Shown here: positions 17,053 through 25,250 of the stretch, piece after piece
How the letters are laid out: every line of letters begins with the position of its first letter
How positions within the stretch are numbered: position 1 is the stretch's first letter
Notes under the pieces: generated by a model
What the model saw: the letters and a program-made list of their open reading frames with translations, nothing else
Databases searched by the model: none
What the model was told of the DNA's origin: nothing
Assembly: GCA_029560455.1 (NCBI GenBank)
Contig: JAKQKW010000380.1
Coordinates: 1 to 54,758 of the forward strand
Direction: 5' to 3'
DNA length: 54,758 bases
DNA from: Candidatus Rifleibacteriota bacterium
Lineage (GTDB): Bacteria > Riflebacteria > Ozemobacteria > Ozemobacterales > Ozemobacteraceae
Made by a program: the position numbers and the translations under genes

Positions 17053-17664
17053 ATGACAGGTGCCGGTCAGAAGAATGTTAATTCAACAGTACACTTCGCG
17101 CACGGACACATACCCGAGATTCTGAAAAAGCTCGAGCGTTTTCTCGGTGTGGCCCTGTCATTGCGGTCGACTACCGGCGAGGTAGTCTGCAAAACCGACT
17201 ATTTTTATGGCCCGTGCAGCATCATCAGAGGCACAGAGCGTGGCCGGCAAAGGTGCCGCAAGACCTACCGCAACATCGAAGACCGCCTGCTGCGGCGCAA
17301 GACACCATTCGTCAACGTCTGCTATGCCGGCTTTCTCATTTTCGCAGTGCCTCTTGAATTAAGGGGTGAGATGGTTGGCACTCTTCTCGGTTCGCAGATT
17401 CTGCCGATCGAGAAAGACAAAAATTTTGATATTGAGGCCCTCTTCGGGCACACCTGCGCTGCTCTGAATCTGACCAACACCGATGAGTTTTATCGCTCAT
17501 TCGCGCGGGTGCGAACGCTGAAGCCGGATCTGCAGCGAATAACCTTTCTGCAGTATCTCGAAGAAATTGGCAGGCACTTTGTCAGCATGGCCTTTGCCGA
17601 CAAAAGCTGGGAACTGTTTCTCAAGGAAATCCAGCAGGAAACTCCTCAGTTCGGCAGACTTTAG
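17053..17664 (+). CDS. Stand-alone PocR-type ligand-sensing domain protein
   Basis: The product has 203 residues from ATG 17053 with AGAAAGGA upstream. Nearly the whole protein is one PocR-like sensory domain. Seen are CKTDYFYGPCSIIRG, RCRKTYRN, TPFVNVCYAGFLIFAVPLE and RGEMVGTLLGSQILP. These domains, related to PAS, bind small hydrocarbon derivatives and normally sit before a DNA-binding or kinase part. Here no output domain is attached; a helical tail fills about residues 140-203. It sits 26 nt after ptb and 12 nt before an amidohydrolase gene, so it probably senses a metabolite of this operon. Ligand unknown. Confidence 0.75.
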   Translation: MTGAGQKNVNSTVHFAHGHIPEILKKLERFLGVALSLRSTTGEVVCKTDYFYGPCSIIRGTERGRQRCRKTYRNIEDRLLRRKTPFVNVCYAGFLIFAVPLELRGEMVGTLLGSQILPIEKDKNFDIEALFGHTCAALNLTNTDEFYRSFARVRTLKPDLQRITFLQYLEEIGRHFVSMAFADKSWELFLKEIQQETPQFGRL

Positions 17665-17676
17665 AAGGAAGCAACT

Positions 17677-18918
17677 ATGTTCAAGCTTTTTGCCAACGGC
17701 CTGGTTCTCAAGCCTGATTTCTCTCTTGAGCCAGCCAGCGTTCTGGTTCAGGATGACATTGTCTACGATATACTGGCACCCGATCAGAAGCCTCTTAAGC
17801 CTGTAGACTGCGAAATCGACCTCGAGGGCAAGATCGTTTTTCCGGGATTGATTAACTCTCACGACCACCTGATCGACACCTGCTGGAAAGGGATTGGCGA
17901 AACTCCGGTCGAGAACTGGTATGACTGGGATCGCAGCATGCGCGCTACCGCAGAATACAAGCTGCTGCAGAAGCTGTCGGTAACCGACCTTTACATTGTC
18001 GGAATGTACAAAAATGTTCTGTCGGGAGTAACCACTGTTGTCGACCATTTCCCGGCCGAGGTTTCGGGCACCTTTGCCCGGCATGAGCTTGTCACACTGC
18101 TCGAGCATTTTTATCTTGTGCATTCAGCGTCGAATCATCAGCTTTCATGGGGCCGTAATATTCAGGAACAGTTCAATCAGGCGCGTGGAATTCTGCCCTT
18201 CATTATTCACATCGGTGAAGGCACCAGCAAAGAGATTACCGAAGAAATCGAAACCCTCAATCGGCTTGGAGTTCTCGACCGCAACACGATTCTGGTCAAC
18301 GGCACCCACCTTCAGGATGCCGACCTGCAGCTTATTGCCAGCAGAGGCTGCACCCTTGTCTGGCTGCCAACTTCTTCGCAGAATATCTTCGGCAGACAGC
18401 CTGATATAAGAAGAGTTGTTGAGCTTGGTATTCCGCTGACCCTGGGCACCGACAGTTCAGTTACCGGCTCGACCCACCTTCTCGGCGAACTTAAAAAGGC
18501 CCGCGAATTTTCGCGCAATGAACTTGAAGGCATGATTTCGGCAAAAGATCTTGTCGAGATGACGACCTTGAATGCCGCCAGAGCTTTTGGTCTTGAAAAG
18601 CAGACCGGTACGCTCACCCCCGGCAAGCGCGCTGATTTTGTGGTTTTTGAGGACATCGAAGACGTCGACCCCTTCGAAAATTTCATCAGCAGGAAGCCGG
18701 AACAGTTTTCGATGGTGGTTCACCGTGGCACAATGATCACCGGCGACGACGAATTCAGAAAAATTTCTTCAGTCGACTTCAGCCAGTATTCAGAGGTCAG
18801 AATCAATGGCGTGGCCAGACTGCTTTTCGGGCGTCCGATTCAGATGCTCGACCGCATCAGACACAAGCTCGATTGCGAAATCGTCTTCCCCTTTTTCAAC
18901 ATAACCGCCGAAGACTGA
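17677..18918 (+). CDS. Amidohydrolase-superfamily deaminase-like enzyme (TRZ/ATZ type)
   Basis: The product has 413 residues. A metal-dependent TIM-barrel hydrolase: INSHDHL carries the first metal ligands, FIIHIGEG and VNGTHL give the next histidines, LGTDSSVTG the metal-binding Asp, and LTPGKRADFVVFE closes the composite beta-sandwich. Relatives include S-adenosylhomocysteine, guanine and chlorohydrolase enzymes that deaminate or dechlorinate ring compounds. The substrate cannot be read from the sequence. It follows the PocR-domain gene by 12 nt and so belongs to the buk operon, an unusual companion for butyrate genes. Confidence 0.83.
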   Translation: MFKLFANGLVLKPDFSLEPASVLVQDDIVYDILAPDQKPLKPVDCEIDLEGKIVFPGLINSHDHLIDTCWKGIGETPVENWYDWDRSMRATAEYKLLQKLSVTDLYIVGMYKNVLSGVTTVVDHFPAEVSGTFARHELVTLLEHFYLVHSASNHQLSWGRNIQEQFNQARGILPFIIHIGEGTSKEITEEIETLNRLGVLDRNTILVNGTHLQDADLQLIASRGCTLVWLPTSSQNIFGRQPDIRRVVELGIPLTLGTDSSVTGSTHLLGELKKAREFSRNELEGMISAKDLVEMTTLNAARAFGLEKQTGTLTPGKRADFVVFEDIEDVDPFENFISRKPEQFSMVVHRGTMITGDDEFRKISSVDFSQYSEVRINGVARLLFGRPIQMLDRIRHKLDCEIVFPFFNITAED

Positions 18919-18927
18919 CGGGGGCAA

Positions 18928-18956
18928 TTGAAAAGCTGAGATTTTGCTGTTATATT
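18928..18956 (+). promoter_or_regulatory. Promoter with very short leader
   Basis: TTGAAA (18928-18933), 17 nt, TATATT (18951-18956). The -10 ends only 7 nt before ATG 18964, so the RNA would begin at or next to the start codon. No ribosome site is seen, consistent with a leaderless message. Confidence 0.6.
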
Positions 18957-18963
18957 TGTGGTG

Positions 18964-19557
18964 ATGAACATCACATTCAATAATCCTGACATCAAATTTT
19001 ATTTCAGCTTTCAGTGCCCGTATTCATATATTGCCTGGGAGCTGTTGCGTGCGCTTCTCAAGCAGAGCCGGCTTACGCTGCAACCCATCGAGATCGGCCT
19101 GAATCCACCCGGCAACACCAAATACCATTTCAGAGAAATATGGAGTGAGCAGCGCTGGAACCGTATCATTGCCGATGCGGCTGCAGTTGGCCTCAAGATC
19201 AGCCGCCCGGAGCGGTATGTCAACGATATTCCGGCTACCCGAGCCATTGAGGCCTATGGCCCGCTGAATGCCGAAGACTACATTACCAGTATTTTCAGAG
19301 GCTTCTTTTGCGCGCGCGTCGATATTTCTATTCCGACCTCGCTGCGGTTGCACCTGCAATCGGAAGGTCTCGATTCATCGATTCTCGCAGGCGCCCTCGA
19401 CGACCCGAAAACCGAAGCCAGAGCCAATGAACTCACCATGCTCTGGGGCCATGAACGCGTCAGAATGCTGCCAACCATCGAATGCGGCGAAGAACGCTTC
19501 TGTGGTCTGATTGACAAGTCAGGGCTTGAACGCCACCTGCGTGCCATACTGGATTAA
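18964..19557 (+). CDS. DsbA-fold protein, 2-hydroxychromene-2-carboxylate isomerase-like
   Basis: The product has 197 residues. GTG 18958 and GTG 18961 are in frame directly upstream; ATG 18964 fits the promoter position best. The thioredoxin-like start KFYFSFQCPYSYIAWELL and the insertion of helices match kappa-GST/HCCA isomerase and FrnE-type DsbA proteins. The active site reads CPYS, with a single Cys rather than CxxC. So it is more likely a glutathione- or thiol-dependent isomerase or transferase than a disulfide oxidase. LPTIECGEERFCG is the cis-Pro region. No signal peptide, so cytoplasmic. First gene of the run to the sigma factor. Confidence 0.75.
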   Translation: MNITFNNPDIKFYFSFQCPYSYIAWELLRALLKQSRLTLQPIEIGLNPPGNTKYHFREIWSEQRWNRIIADAAAVGLKISRPERYVNDIPATRAIEAYGPLNAEDYITSIFRGFFCARVDISIPTSLRLHLQSEGLDSSILAGALDDPKTEARANELTMLWGHERVRMLPTIECGEERFCGLIDKSGLERHLRAILD

Positions 19558-19560
19558 CCA

Positions 19561-20208
19561 ATGCCTTTCACCTATGAATACCCTCGCCCCTCTGTCACCC
19601 TCGATGCGGCAATAATACGCGTTCCTGATCTGACCACACCAGAAATTCTGCTGATTAAAAGAGGCCGCGAGCCTTTTTCCGGCCGATGGGCTCTTCCGGG
19701 CGGTTTTCTTGAAATGGATGAAACACCATGCACCGGAGCTGCACGCGAACTTAAAGAAGAAACCGGTCTCGAGAAACTGCCTCTCAAGCCGCTTTTTACC
19801 TGTGGCGAACCCGGCCGGGACCCGCGTGGCCGAACCATAACCATGGTTTTTGGCTGCATGGTCCGCGACACCGACTTTGCGCCATGCGGCGACGACGATG
19901 CCGCCGAAGCGTGCTGGTTCGATATCGGGAAACTGCCCGAGATGGCTTTCGACCATGACCGGGTAATTGCGCAGATTCATGCCAGTCTGGTCTGGCAGGC
20001 CCGGCATCTGATAGTCGGTCAGAATGTTTTCAACGGCAGTGCTACCGCCGAAGAACTCGAAAAACTGCATGAATCAATCTGTCGCGGCAAAGACAGCGCC
20101 CTGATTACACGGGCAGAAAAATCCGGACTCATTGTCAAAAAAAGCGGTTGTTACGAATTTGCCCCTTTCGACCCCTCAGGCCCTGACTGGCACCCCCTTG
20201 TCTGGTAA
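19561..20208 (+). CDS. Nudix hydrolase
   Basis: The product has 215 residues. The Nudix box is complete: WALPGGFLEM, then E, then AARELKEETGLE, giving metal binding and pyrophosphate cleavage of a nucleotide-linked substrate. After the hydrolase domain (about 10-145) there is a helical extension of about 70 residues (HLIVGQNVFNGSATAEELEKL and on) that I do not recognise. It starts 3 nt after the DsbA-like gene and its TAA touches the ATG of the ABC permease gene. ADP-ribose or a sugar nucleotide would be a typical substrate; which is not shown. Confidence 0.85.
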   Translation: MPFTYEYPRPSVTLDAAIIRVPDLTTPEILLIKRGREPFSGRWALPGGFLEMDETPCTGAARELKEETGLEKLPLKPLFTCGEPGRDPRGRTITMVFGCMVRDTDFAPCGDDDAAEACWFDIGKLPEMAFDHDRVIAQIHASLVWQARHLIVGQNVFNGSATAEELEKLHESICRGKDSALITRAEKSGLIVKKSGCYEFAPFDPSGPDWHPLVW

Positions 20209-21924
20209 ATGAACTCTTTAACCCTGGTCACGCCGGCCCTTAAAAAGTTGCGCCGTGTTTTCTCTGTACGCAACCGCAAGGTGCTCTGGGCACTTGGAGT
20301 TGGCTCACTGCTGCTGGCCTTCACCATTTATTATGGCCTTTACCGATTTCTCGATTATGTCGGACGGGCCCCGATGCTGGGTGAAACACTTGGCCCAATT
20401 GTCGGCGGACTTCTTGTTTCGAAACTCCTTGAAATGCTGTTTATGACGCTGTTCTTCATGATTCTTTTCAGCAGCATAATCGCGGCTCTGTCCAGCCTTT
20501 TTCTCAATGAAGAACTGACAGTATTGATGTCGTCGCCAACTCCGGTAGGCATGATCTTCCGATCCAGATTCATTCTGCTTTCAGCCGAAAGCACCTGGAT
20601 GGTGGTCATCTTTTTCATGCCGGCTCTTCTGGCCTTTGCCACCGCCCTTAAGGCAGAATGGCAGGCCTATTTCATTTTTCCGGTATTTCTTGCGGCTTTC
20701 GTCATGCTGCCCAACCTGGCAGGGGCCTTTGCTTCGCTGCTTCTGGCAGCTTTTTTCCCGGTTCGACAGATGAAAAAGGTTTTTCAGTTCCTGTCAATCA
20801 TCGTATTAACCGCCCTGATCTTCTTTTTAAGATCACTCGAGGCCGAAAAACTTCTCAATCCAAGCTATTTCAAAGATGTTTCGCAGTATCTTCTCAGTCT
20901 TCAGCTGCCGCTGCTGCAGTATTCACCGTCATCGTGGCTGCACCAGGCAACCATGTCGCTTTTCCGCAACTCTACAGATGAAGCCTTAAGGCAGTTTATG
21001 CCTCTCTTTCTCGCATCGATTGCCGGCTTTTTTCTGGTTAATTACTTTGCGGTGCAATTCTACCGTACCAGCTGGCAGCGCTCTATGGAAGCTGTGGACA
21101 ATCAGGTTTTAAGCCTCGAATGGCTGAGAAGGGTAATCATCTGGCCATTTCGCTTTTTCAGCCCTGAGTTCAGAGTCATTGCCGGCAAGGAAATCACAAC
21201 CTTCATGCGCGACCCGGCAATCTTTTCGCAGATTTTCATGATGACCGCCATCGTCTTTGTCTACGGCTACAATCTTTCGATATTGCCGCTGAAAGATATT
21301 CCGACCCTTTACAGTGGCGAACTGAATGACACCCTTGTCTTTCTCAATGGGCCATTCATTGGCTTTATCATTGCGTCGATCGGCATGCGTTTCGTTTTTC
21401 CGTCAATCAGCATGGAAGGCCGGGCTTTCTGGGCGGTCAAATCCTCGCCGGTCAACCCAAGACGAATACTGACAATCAAACTGATAGTTTATCTTGTACC
21501 AATGCTGCTGCTTGGCATCATTCTCTGTGTCGTCACCAACTCGGTTTTTCAGGTTTCACACCCGGCCCTGTTCTGGTTGAGTTTTATCAATGTCATAATG
21601 ATCACCACTGTCATTACCTCGCTGGCCATCGGCGTTGGAGCTATTTACGCCGACTTTGCCGCCGATTCACCGCTGAAAATAGCCGGTTCATACGGTGGTT
21701 TCATCTACATGATCCTTTCAGGTCTCTATGTCATCAATCTGCTGGCTCTTGAGACCTACCCGATGTATCGATTTTTTCACAGCCGCTTTTACATGATGCG
21801 GGGTGGCTCACCATACGTTTTTCTTGGCATCAGCGCTTTTCTGCTGATTGTCTGCACTGCGGCCTGGGTGTATCTGCCCTTCCAGAAAGGCTTGGAAACA
21901 ATCGAAAATTATGAACCAGAATGA
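20209..21924 (+). CDS. ABC-type exporter permease
   Basis: The product has 571 residues. It has about a dozen hydrophobic segments with a large N-terminal half (VLWALGVGSLLLAFTIYYGL; LLEMLFMTLFFMILFSSII) and the conserved EELTVLMSSPTP stretch between helices. This resembles ABC-2-like permeases that export lipids, drugs or peptides. The ATPase gene overlaps its end by 14 nt, so the two form one transporter in the inner membrane, probably as a permease dimer with two ATPases. Cargo not deducible. Its ATG abuts the Nudix stop. Confidence 0.82.
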   Translation: MNSLTLVTPALKKLRRVFSVRNRKVLWALGVGSLLLAFTIYYGLYRFLDYVGRAPMLGETLGPIVGGLLVSKLLEMLFMTLFFMILFSSIIAALSSLFLNEELTVLMSSPTPVGMIFRSRFILLSAESTWMVVIFFMPALLAFATALKAEWQAYFIFPVFLAAFVMLPNLAGAFASLLLAAFFPVRQMKKVFQFLSIIVLTALIFFLRSLEAEKLLNPSYFKDVSQYLLSLQLPLLQYSPSSWLHQATMSLFRNSTDEALRQFMPLFLASIAGFFLVNYFAVQFYRTSWQRSMEAVDNQVLSLEWLRRVIIWPFRFFSPEFRVIAGKEITTFMRDPAIFSQIFMMTAIVFVYGYNLSILPLKDIPTLYSGELNDTLVFLNGPFIGFIIASIGMRFVFPSISMEGRAFWAVKSSPVNPRRILTIKLIVYLVPMLLLGIILCVVTNSVFQVSHPALFWLSFINVIMITTVITSLAIGVGAIYADFAADSPLKIAGSYGGFIYMILSGLYVINLLALETYPMYRFFHSRFYMMRGGSPYVFLGISAFLLIVCTAAWVYLPFQKGLETIENYEPE

Positions 21925-22678
21925 TGTAATGATCAGGTTTGCCGACATAAAAAAACGCTACGGCGATTTTACCGCCCTCAAGGGTGTCAACCTGGATATC
22001 CACAAAGGCGAGCTCTTCGGTTTTCTCGGGCCAAACGGTGCGGGCAAAACCACTCTGATAAGAATTCTCACCGGCATCATCAAGCCCACAGCCGGCAAGG
22101 TTTTTGTCGGCCCCTTCGATCTTTATGCCCAACCCGATCAGGCAAAGGCTCTGCTCGGCTATGTTCCAGACCGGCCATATCTTTATGAGAAACTGACGCC
22201 GCTCGAATATTTCGATTTTATGGGCGGTCTTTATAACGTCAAACCAGCGCGGATCATTGAAAAGGGTGAAGAAATGCTGAAGCTTTTTCATCTCTGGGAT
22301 CGCCGCCACGAGTTGATCGAAAGCTTTTCGCACGGCATGAAACAGAAAGTTGCCATGAGTGCGGCAATTCTGCATGACCCCGAAATTTTTGTCGTCGACG
22401 AGCCCACCGTCGGCCTTGACCCGCGCAGCGTCAAACTGGCAAAAGACTATTTCCGCAGGCTTGCCAATGAGGGCAAAACCGTCTTTCTTACCACTCATAC
22501 CCTCTCTGTAGCCGAAGATCTCTGTGACAGAATCGCAATTATCCGTAACGGCGATATCGTTGCCCTGGGCAACCTTGATGAGCTGCAGCAGAAGGCAAGC
22601 CTTCCGGGCAACGACCTTGAAGCGATTTTTCTCAAAATCACCGAAGAAGAACAGGCAGTCACAATTCAGCCACAATAA
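21911..22678 (+). CDS. ABC transporter ATP-binding protein
   Basis: The product has 255 residues from ATG 21911 (a second ATG at 21929 is possible). Walker A GPNGAGKTT, a signature of SFSHGMKQK in place of LSGGQ, Walker B FVVDEPTVGLD and the switch His in TTHTLSVAEDL are present. The signature with SHGMKQ is common in ABC-2 export ATPases. It energises the permease encoded just upstream. Confidence 0.92.
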   Translation: MNQNDVMIRFADIKKRYGDFTALKGVNLDIHKGELFGFLGPNGAGKTTLIRILTGIIKPTAGKVFVGPFDLYAQPDQAKALLGYVPDRPYLYEKLTPLEYFDFMGGLYNVKPARIIEKGEEMLKLFHLWDRRHELIESFSHGMKQKVAMSAAILHDPEIFVVDEPTVGLDPRSVKLAKDYFRRLANEGKTVFLTTHTLSVAEDLCDRIAIIRNGDIVALGNLDELQQKASLPGNDLEAIFLKITEEEQAVTIQPQ

Positions 22679-22689
22679 GGGAAACACCT

Positions 22690-23628
22690 GTGAGCAACTC
22701 TCATTCAGACCACCATCACCGAATCTATTCACCGCTTTTCAGCATCGCGGTTCTTCTTTCGATCAACCTGGCCTGGGGGGCATCTTACGCCGTTGCCAAA
22801 TACGCCCTCGATGTTGTCCCCCCTTCTACGCTCGCCTGCATGAGATTTTTCATTGGAGGCTTTTTTCTTTTAATTCTTCCTTCACGCGAGCGCCATTCAC
22901 GGTTGACGACAAAAGACTGGAAGGATCTTTTCGTAATTGGCTCTCTCGGGCTGGCCATTTCTAATGCCCTGCTCAACCTTGGGCTGCAAATGACCACGTC
23001 TACAAAAACAGCGATTGCCGCATCGCTTGAGCCGGTCTTCACGATAGTGCTGGCGGCCCTGATGCTCAAGGAAATCCTGCAGAAGCGCACCATGGCAGCG
23101 ACCGCCATTTCCATAATCGGGGCGGCGATGCTGCTTCTCGACAATAAATCAGTCGGACAACTGTTCAGAGAATTGTATTCATCTGGCGGTTTTCTTGGCG
23201 ACATTCTGGTAGTTCTGTCGATTTTTACCACTGCGCTCTATTCAATTCTGATGAAGCCGGTAGCACAGCGACTCGGTGCCATGCGCGCCACATCTTACAG
23301 CTTTATCATCGGGGCTCTGCTGCTGGCGCCAATTTCGGTCATGGAGCTTTCGCAACTCTGGCCGCTTGCATTTACAAGAGAGGCGATTCTTGCGATAATG
23401 TTTCTTGGCGTGATCTGTAACGCCATCTGTTACGTTATCTGGAACATAATTCTCAGACACACTGAAGCCGGTGTCATGGCAGTAACCCTTTATGCACAGC
23501 CCGTCGGGGGCGTAATTGTCGGTTGGCTGTGGCTTGGAGAGAGTCTTTCAACCGGGGGCCTGATTGGTGCGGCCCTTATTTTTGCGGGGATCTGGCTATT
23601 GCCGGGGGAATCGCCTGAAAAAACCTGA
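22690..23628 (+). CDS. EamA/DMT-family transporter
   Basis: The product has 312 residues from a GTG start with AAGGGA upstream. Two EamA repeats give ten membrane helices: NLAWGASYAVAKYALD opens the first and SIFTTALYSILMKPVAQ the second; ASLEPVFTIVLAAL and LYAQPVGGVIVGW are the matching repeat ends. Members export amino acids, nucleotides or other metabolites. The substrate is unknown. Its stop overlaps the start of the sigma factor gene (TGATG). Confidence 0.88.
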   Translation: MSNSHSDHHHRIYSPLFSIAVLLSINLAWGASYAVAKYALDVVPPSTLACMRFFIGGFFLLILPSRERHSRLTTKDWKDLFVIGSLGLAISNALLNLGLQMTTSTKTAIAASLEPVFTIVLAALMLKEILQKRTMAATAISIIGAAMLLLDNKSVGQLFRELYSSGGFLGDILVVLSIFTTALYSILMKPVAQRLGAMRATSYSFIIGALLLAPISVMELSQLWPLAFTREAILAIMFLGVICNAICYVIWNIILRHTEAGVMAVTLYAQPVGGVIVGWLWLGESLSTGGLIGAALIFAGIWLLPGESPEKT

Positions 23629-25166
23629 TGTATTGCTTTGAAGCCCACAGATGCACAAAATATGACTGCCCGGTGCAGCGCCGCCAGATTATGCGCTGCT
23701 GGCAGTATCTTGAGGCAGCCAATAAAAGAGAGGTAACCCCTGAAGACTGCCCGTTTGCACCCTGCGATCGTTGCAACTACCGCCTGGGCTGGGAAATAGG
23801 CCTGATTGACGAAACCATGTTCCCGGAAATACCTGACCCGACGCCAGAGAGCCTCCTTCCTGAGCTTAAAGAAGAAAAGGGTATCGAACCGGGAGAAGAA
23901 AAAAAAGAGGATGAAGAAGGGGAAAAGCAACAGCCATCTGACGAGTCACGTGAATCCATTGAGCCCCCCCATGAAAAACCTGAGGGAAGCCCGGATATTG
24001 AGCCGGAATTTATTTCGGAGCCAAAAGTAGAAGAAGAAAAAGACAGGCATGCCGGCGATGTGGTCTTTGCGGTTCCAAATGAGCAGATTGGTCAGCCCGG
24101 AATGCGGTTCTGCCACGAACTGATCTACTGCCCGAATCCGAACTGTATTGTCAGAGCCCAGCAGATAATTCAATGCTTTCAGTTTTTCAAGCGACGCAGC
24201 CCTGAAGAAAAGCAAAAAATGACCTGCACCGACCGCACCTGTGAAGAATGCTTTTATAAGCGCGGCTGGGATATTGGCCTGCTCGATGAAAGCCTGTTTG
24301 CAGATATCATTGAAAAAAAGAAGCTGAATCTGGCTGCTGCTGACCGCGTAAAACGCAACAGTCTCGTCGAAATGTATCTGTCTGAACTTTCCAAAAAGCC
24401 CCTTTCGCGAGACGAAGAATTCAAGCTGGCGCAAAAAATCGCGGGTGACCGCGAGGCTTCTGAATTGTTTCTGATGGCAAATCTTAAACTGGTGACCAGG
24501 GTTGCCAAAAAATTCTCAGGCGGCAGTATCCCGATAATGGACCTGATACAGGAAGGAAACATCGGACTGATAAAAGCCATCGCAAAATTTGACTACACAC
24601 TCGGGTACCGTTTTTCGACCTACGCCGCCTACTGGATCAGATATTACATGCAGAAGGCGGTAGCAAATCAGGGTACAACCATCAAAATTCCCCATCACCT
24701 GCTGACCGTTGCCCACAAAATACGCAGGCATATTCAAGAATTCGAAAGCCAGTTTTTCAGATCTCCGTCGATCAGCGAGCTCTCGCAAACTCTCGGCATG
24801 GAGAGGGAAAAAATTCTCAATGTTCTCAGCATAACCCAGACACCGGTTTCGATCCATGCGAGCACCGACAGCGATTCAGACAGCGCTGAAGGCATGGAAT
24901 ACTATCTGGAAGATAAAAAAAATCTTAGCCCCGAAGAAGCCGCCCTTGAAAAAATGAAAAATGAAGCGGTAAAAGAGGCGCTTGCCAGACTGCCAGAACG
25001 TCTTCGATTTGTTGTCGAAAGTTTTTATGGTTTCAATGACGAAGAACTGTCTCTCGCAGATATCGGCAGAAAGCTTGATATTTCACGCGAACGGGCTCGG
25101 CAGCTCCTGCTTCAGGCTCTGACAATTCTTCAGAAAGAAGAAGCTATCGTCTGGCAGGCCCCCTGA
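23628..25166 (+). CDS. Sigma-70 family factor with duplicated seven-cysteine N-terminal module
   Basis: The product has 512 residues. Residues about 243-505 are a sigma-70 factor: region 1.2 (VEMYLSELSKKPLSRDEE), region 2 (DLIQEGNIGLIKAIAKFDY, FSTYAAYWIRYYMQ), region 3 (KIPHHLLTVAHKI) and region 4 (LSLADIGRKLDISRERARQ). Before it lie two copies of one module: Cys 3, 9, 14, 24, 41, 46, 49 and Cys 162, 168, 173, 183, 200, 205, 208. Both read C-x5-C-x4-C-x9-C-x16-C-x4-C-x2-C-x4-GWxIGL. An acidic linker (about 70-155) separates them. The modules resemble Cys-rich metal or iron-sulfur domains (CPV...RCW) and may make promoter choice redox- or metal-dependent (inference). It overlaps the EamA gene by one base. 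Confidence 0.9.
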   Translation: MYCFEAHRCTKYDCPVQRRQIMRCWQYLEAANKREVTPEDCPFAPCDRCNYRLGWEIGLIDETMFPEIPDPTPESLLPELKEEKGIEPGEEKKEDEEGEKQQPSDESRESIEPPHEKPEGSPDIEPEFISEPKVEEEKDRHAGDVVFAVPNEQIGQPGMRFCHELIYCPNPNCIVRAQQIIQCFQFFKRRSPEEKQKMTCTDRTCEECFYKRGWDIGLLDESLFADIIEKKKLNLAAADRVKRNSLVEMYLSELSKKPLSRDEEFKLAQKIAGDREASELFLMANLKLVTRVAKKFSGGSIPIMDLIQEGNIGLIKAIAKFDYTLGYRFSTYAAYWIRYYMQKAVANQGTTIKIPHHLLTVAHKIRRHIQEFESQFFRSPSISELSQTLGMEREKILNVLSITQTPVSIHASTDSDSDSAEGMEYYLEDKKNLSPEEAALEKMKNEAVKEALARLPERLRFVVESFYGFNDEELSLADIGRKLDISRERARQLLLQALTILQKEEAIVWQAP

Positions 25167-25185
25167 AAGAATTTTGTACCCCCCT

Positions 25186-25213
25186 TTGAAATTCGAATTT
25201 CAGATGATATAAT
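25186..25213 (+). promoter_or_regulatory. Extended -10 promoter of the PAD gene
   Basis: TTGAAA (25186-25191), a 16-nt spacer and TGATATAAT (perfect -10 at 25208-25213 with an upstream TG). The leader is about 30 nt and contains GAGGAGGAAG just before ATG 25251, so expression should be good when not repressed. Confidence 0.75.
25187..25202. promoter_or_regulatory. Perfect 16-bp palindrome, candidate operator
   Basis: TGAAATTCGAATTTCA is a perfect inverted repeat covering the -35 and most of the spacer of the PAD promoter. A dimeric repressor bound here would block the polymerase. The position is suggestive, but no second copy is seen in the window. Confidence 0.5.
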
Positions 25214-25250
25214 TGCAAAATACTGCATCGCGTGCACCCGAGGAGGAAGT

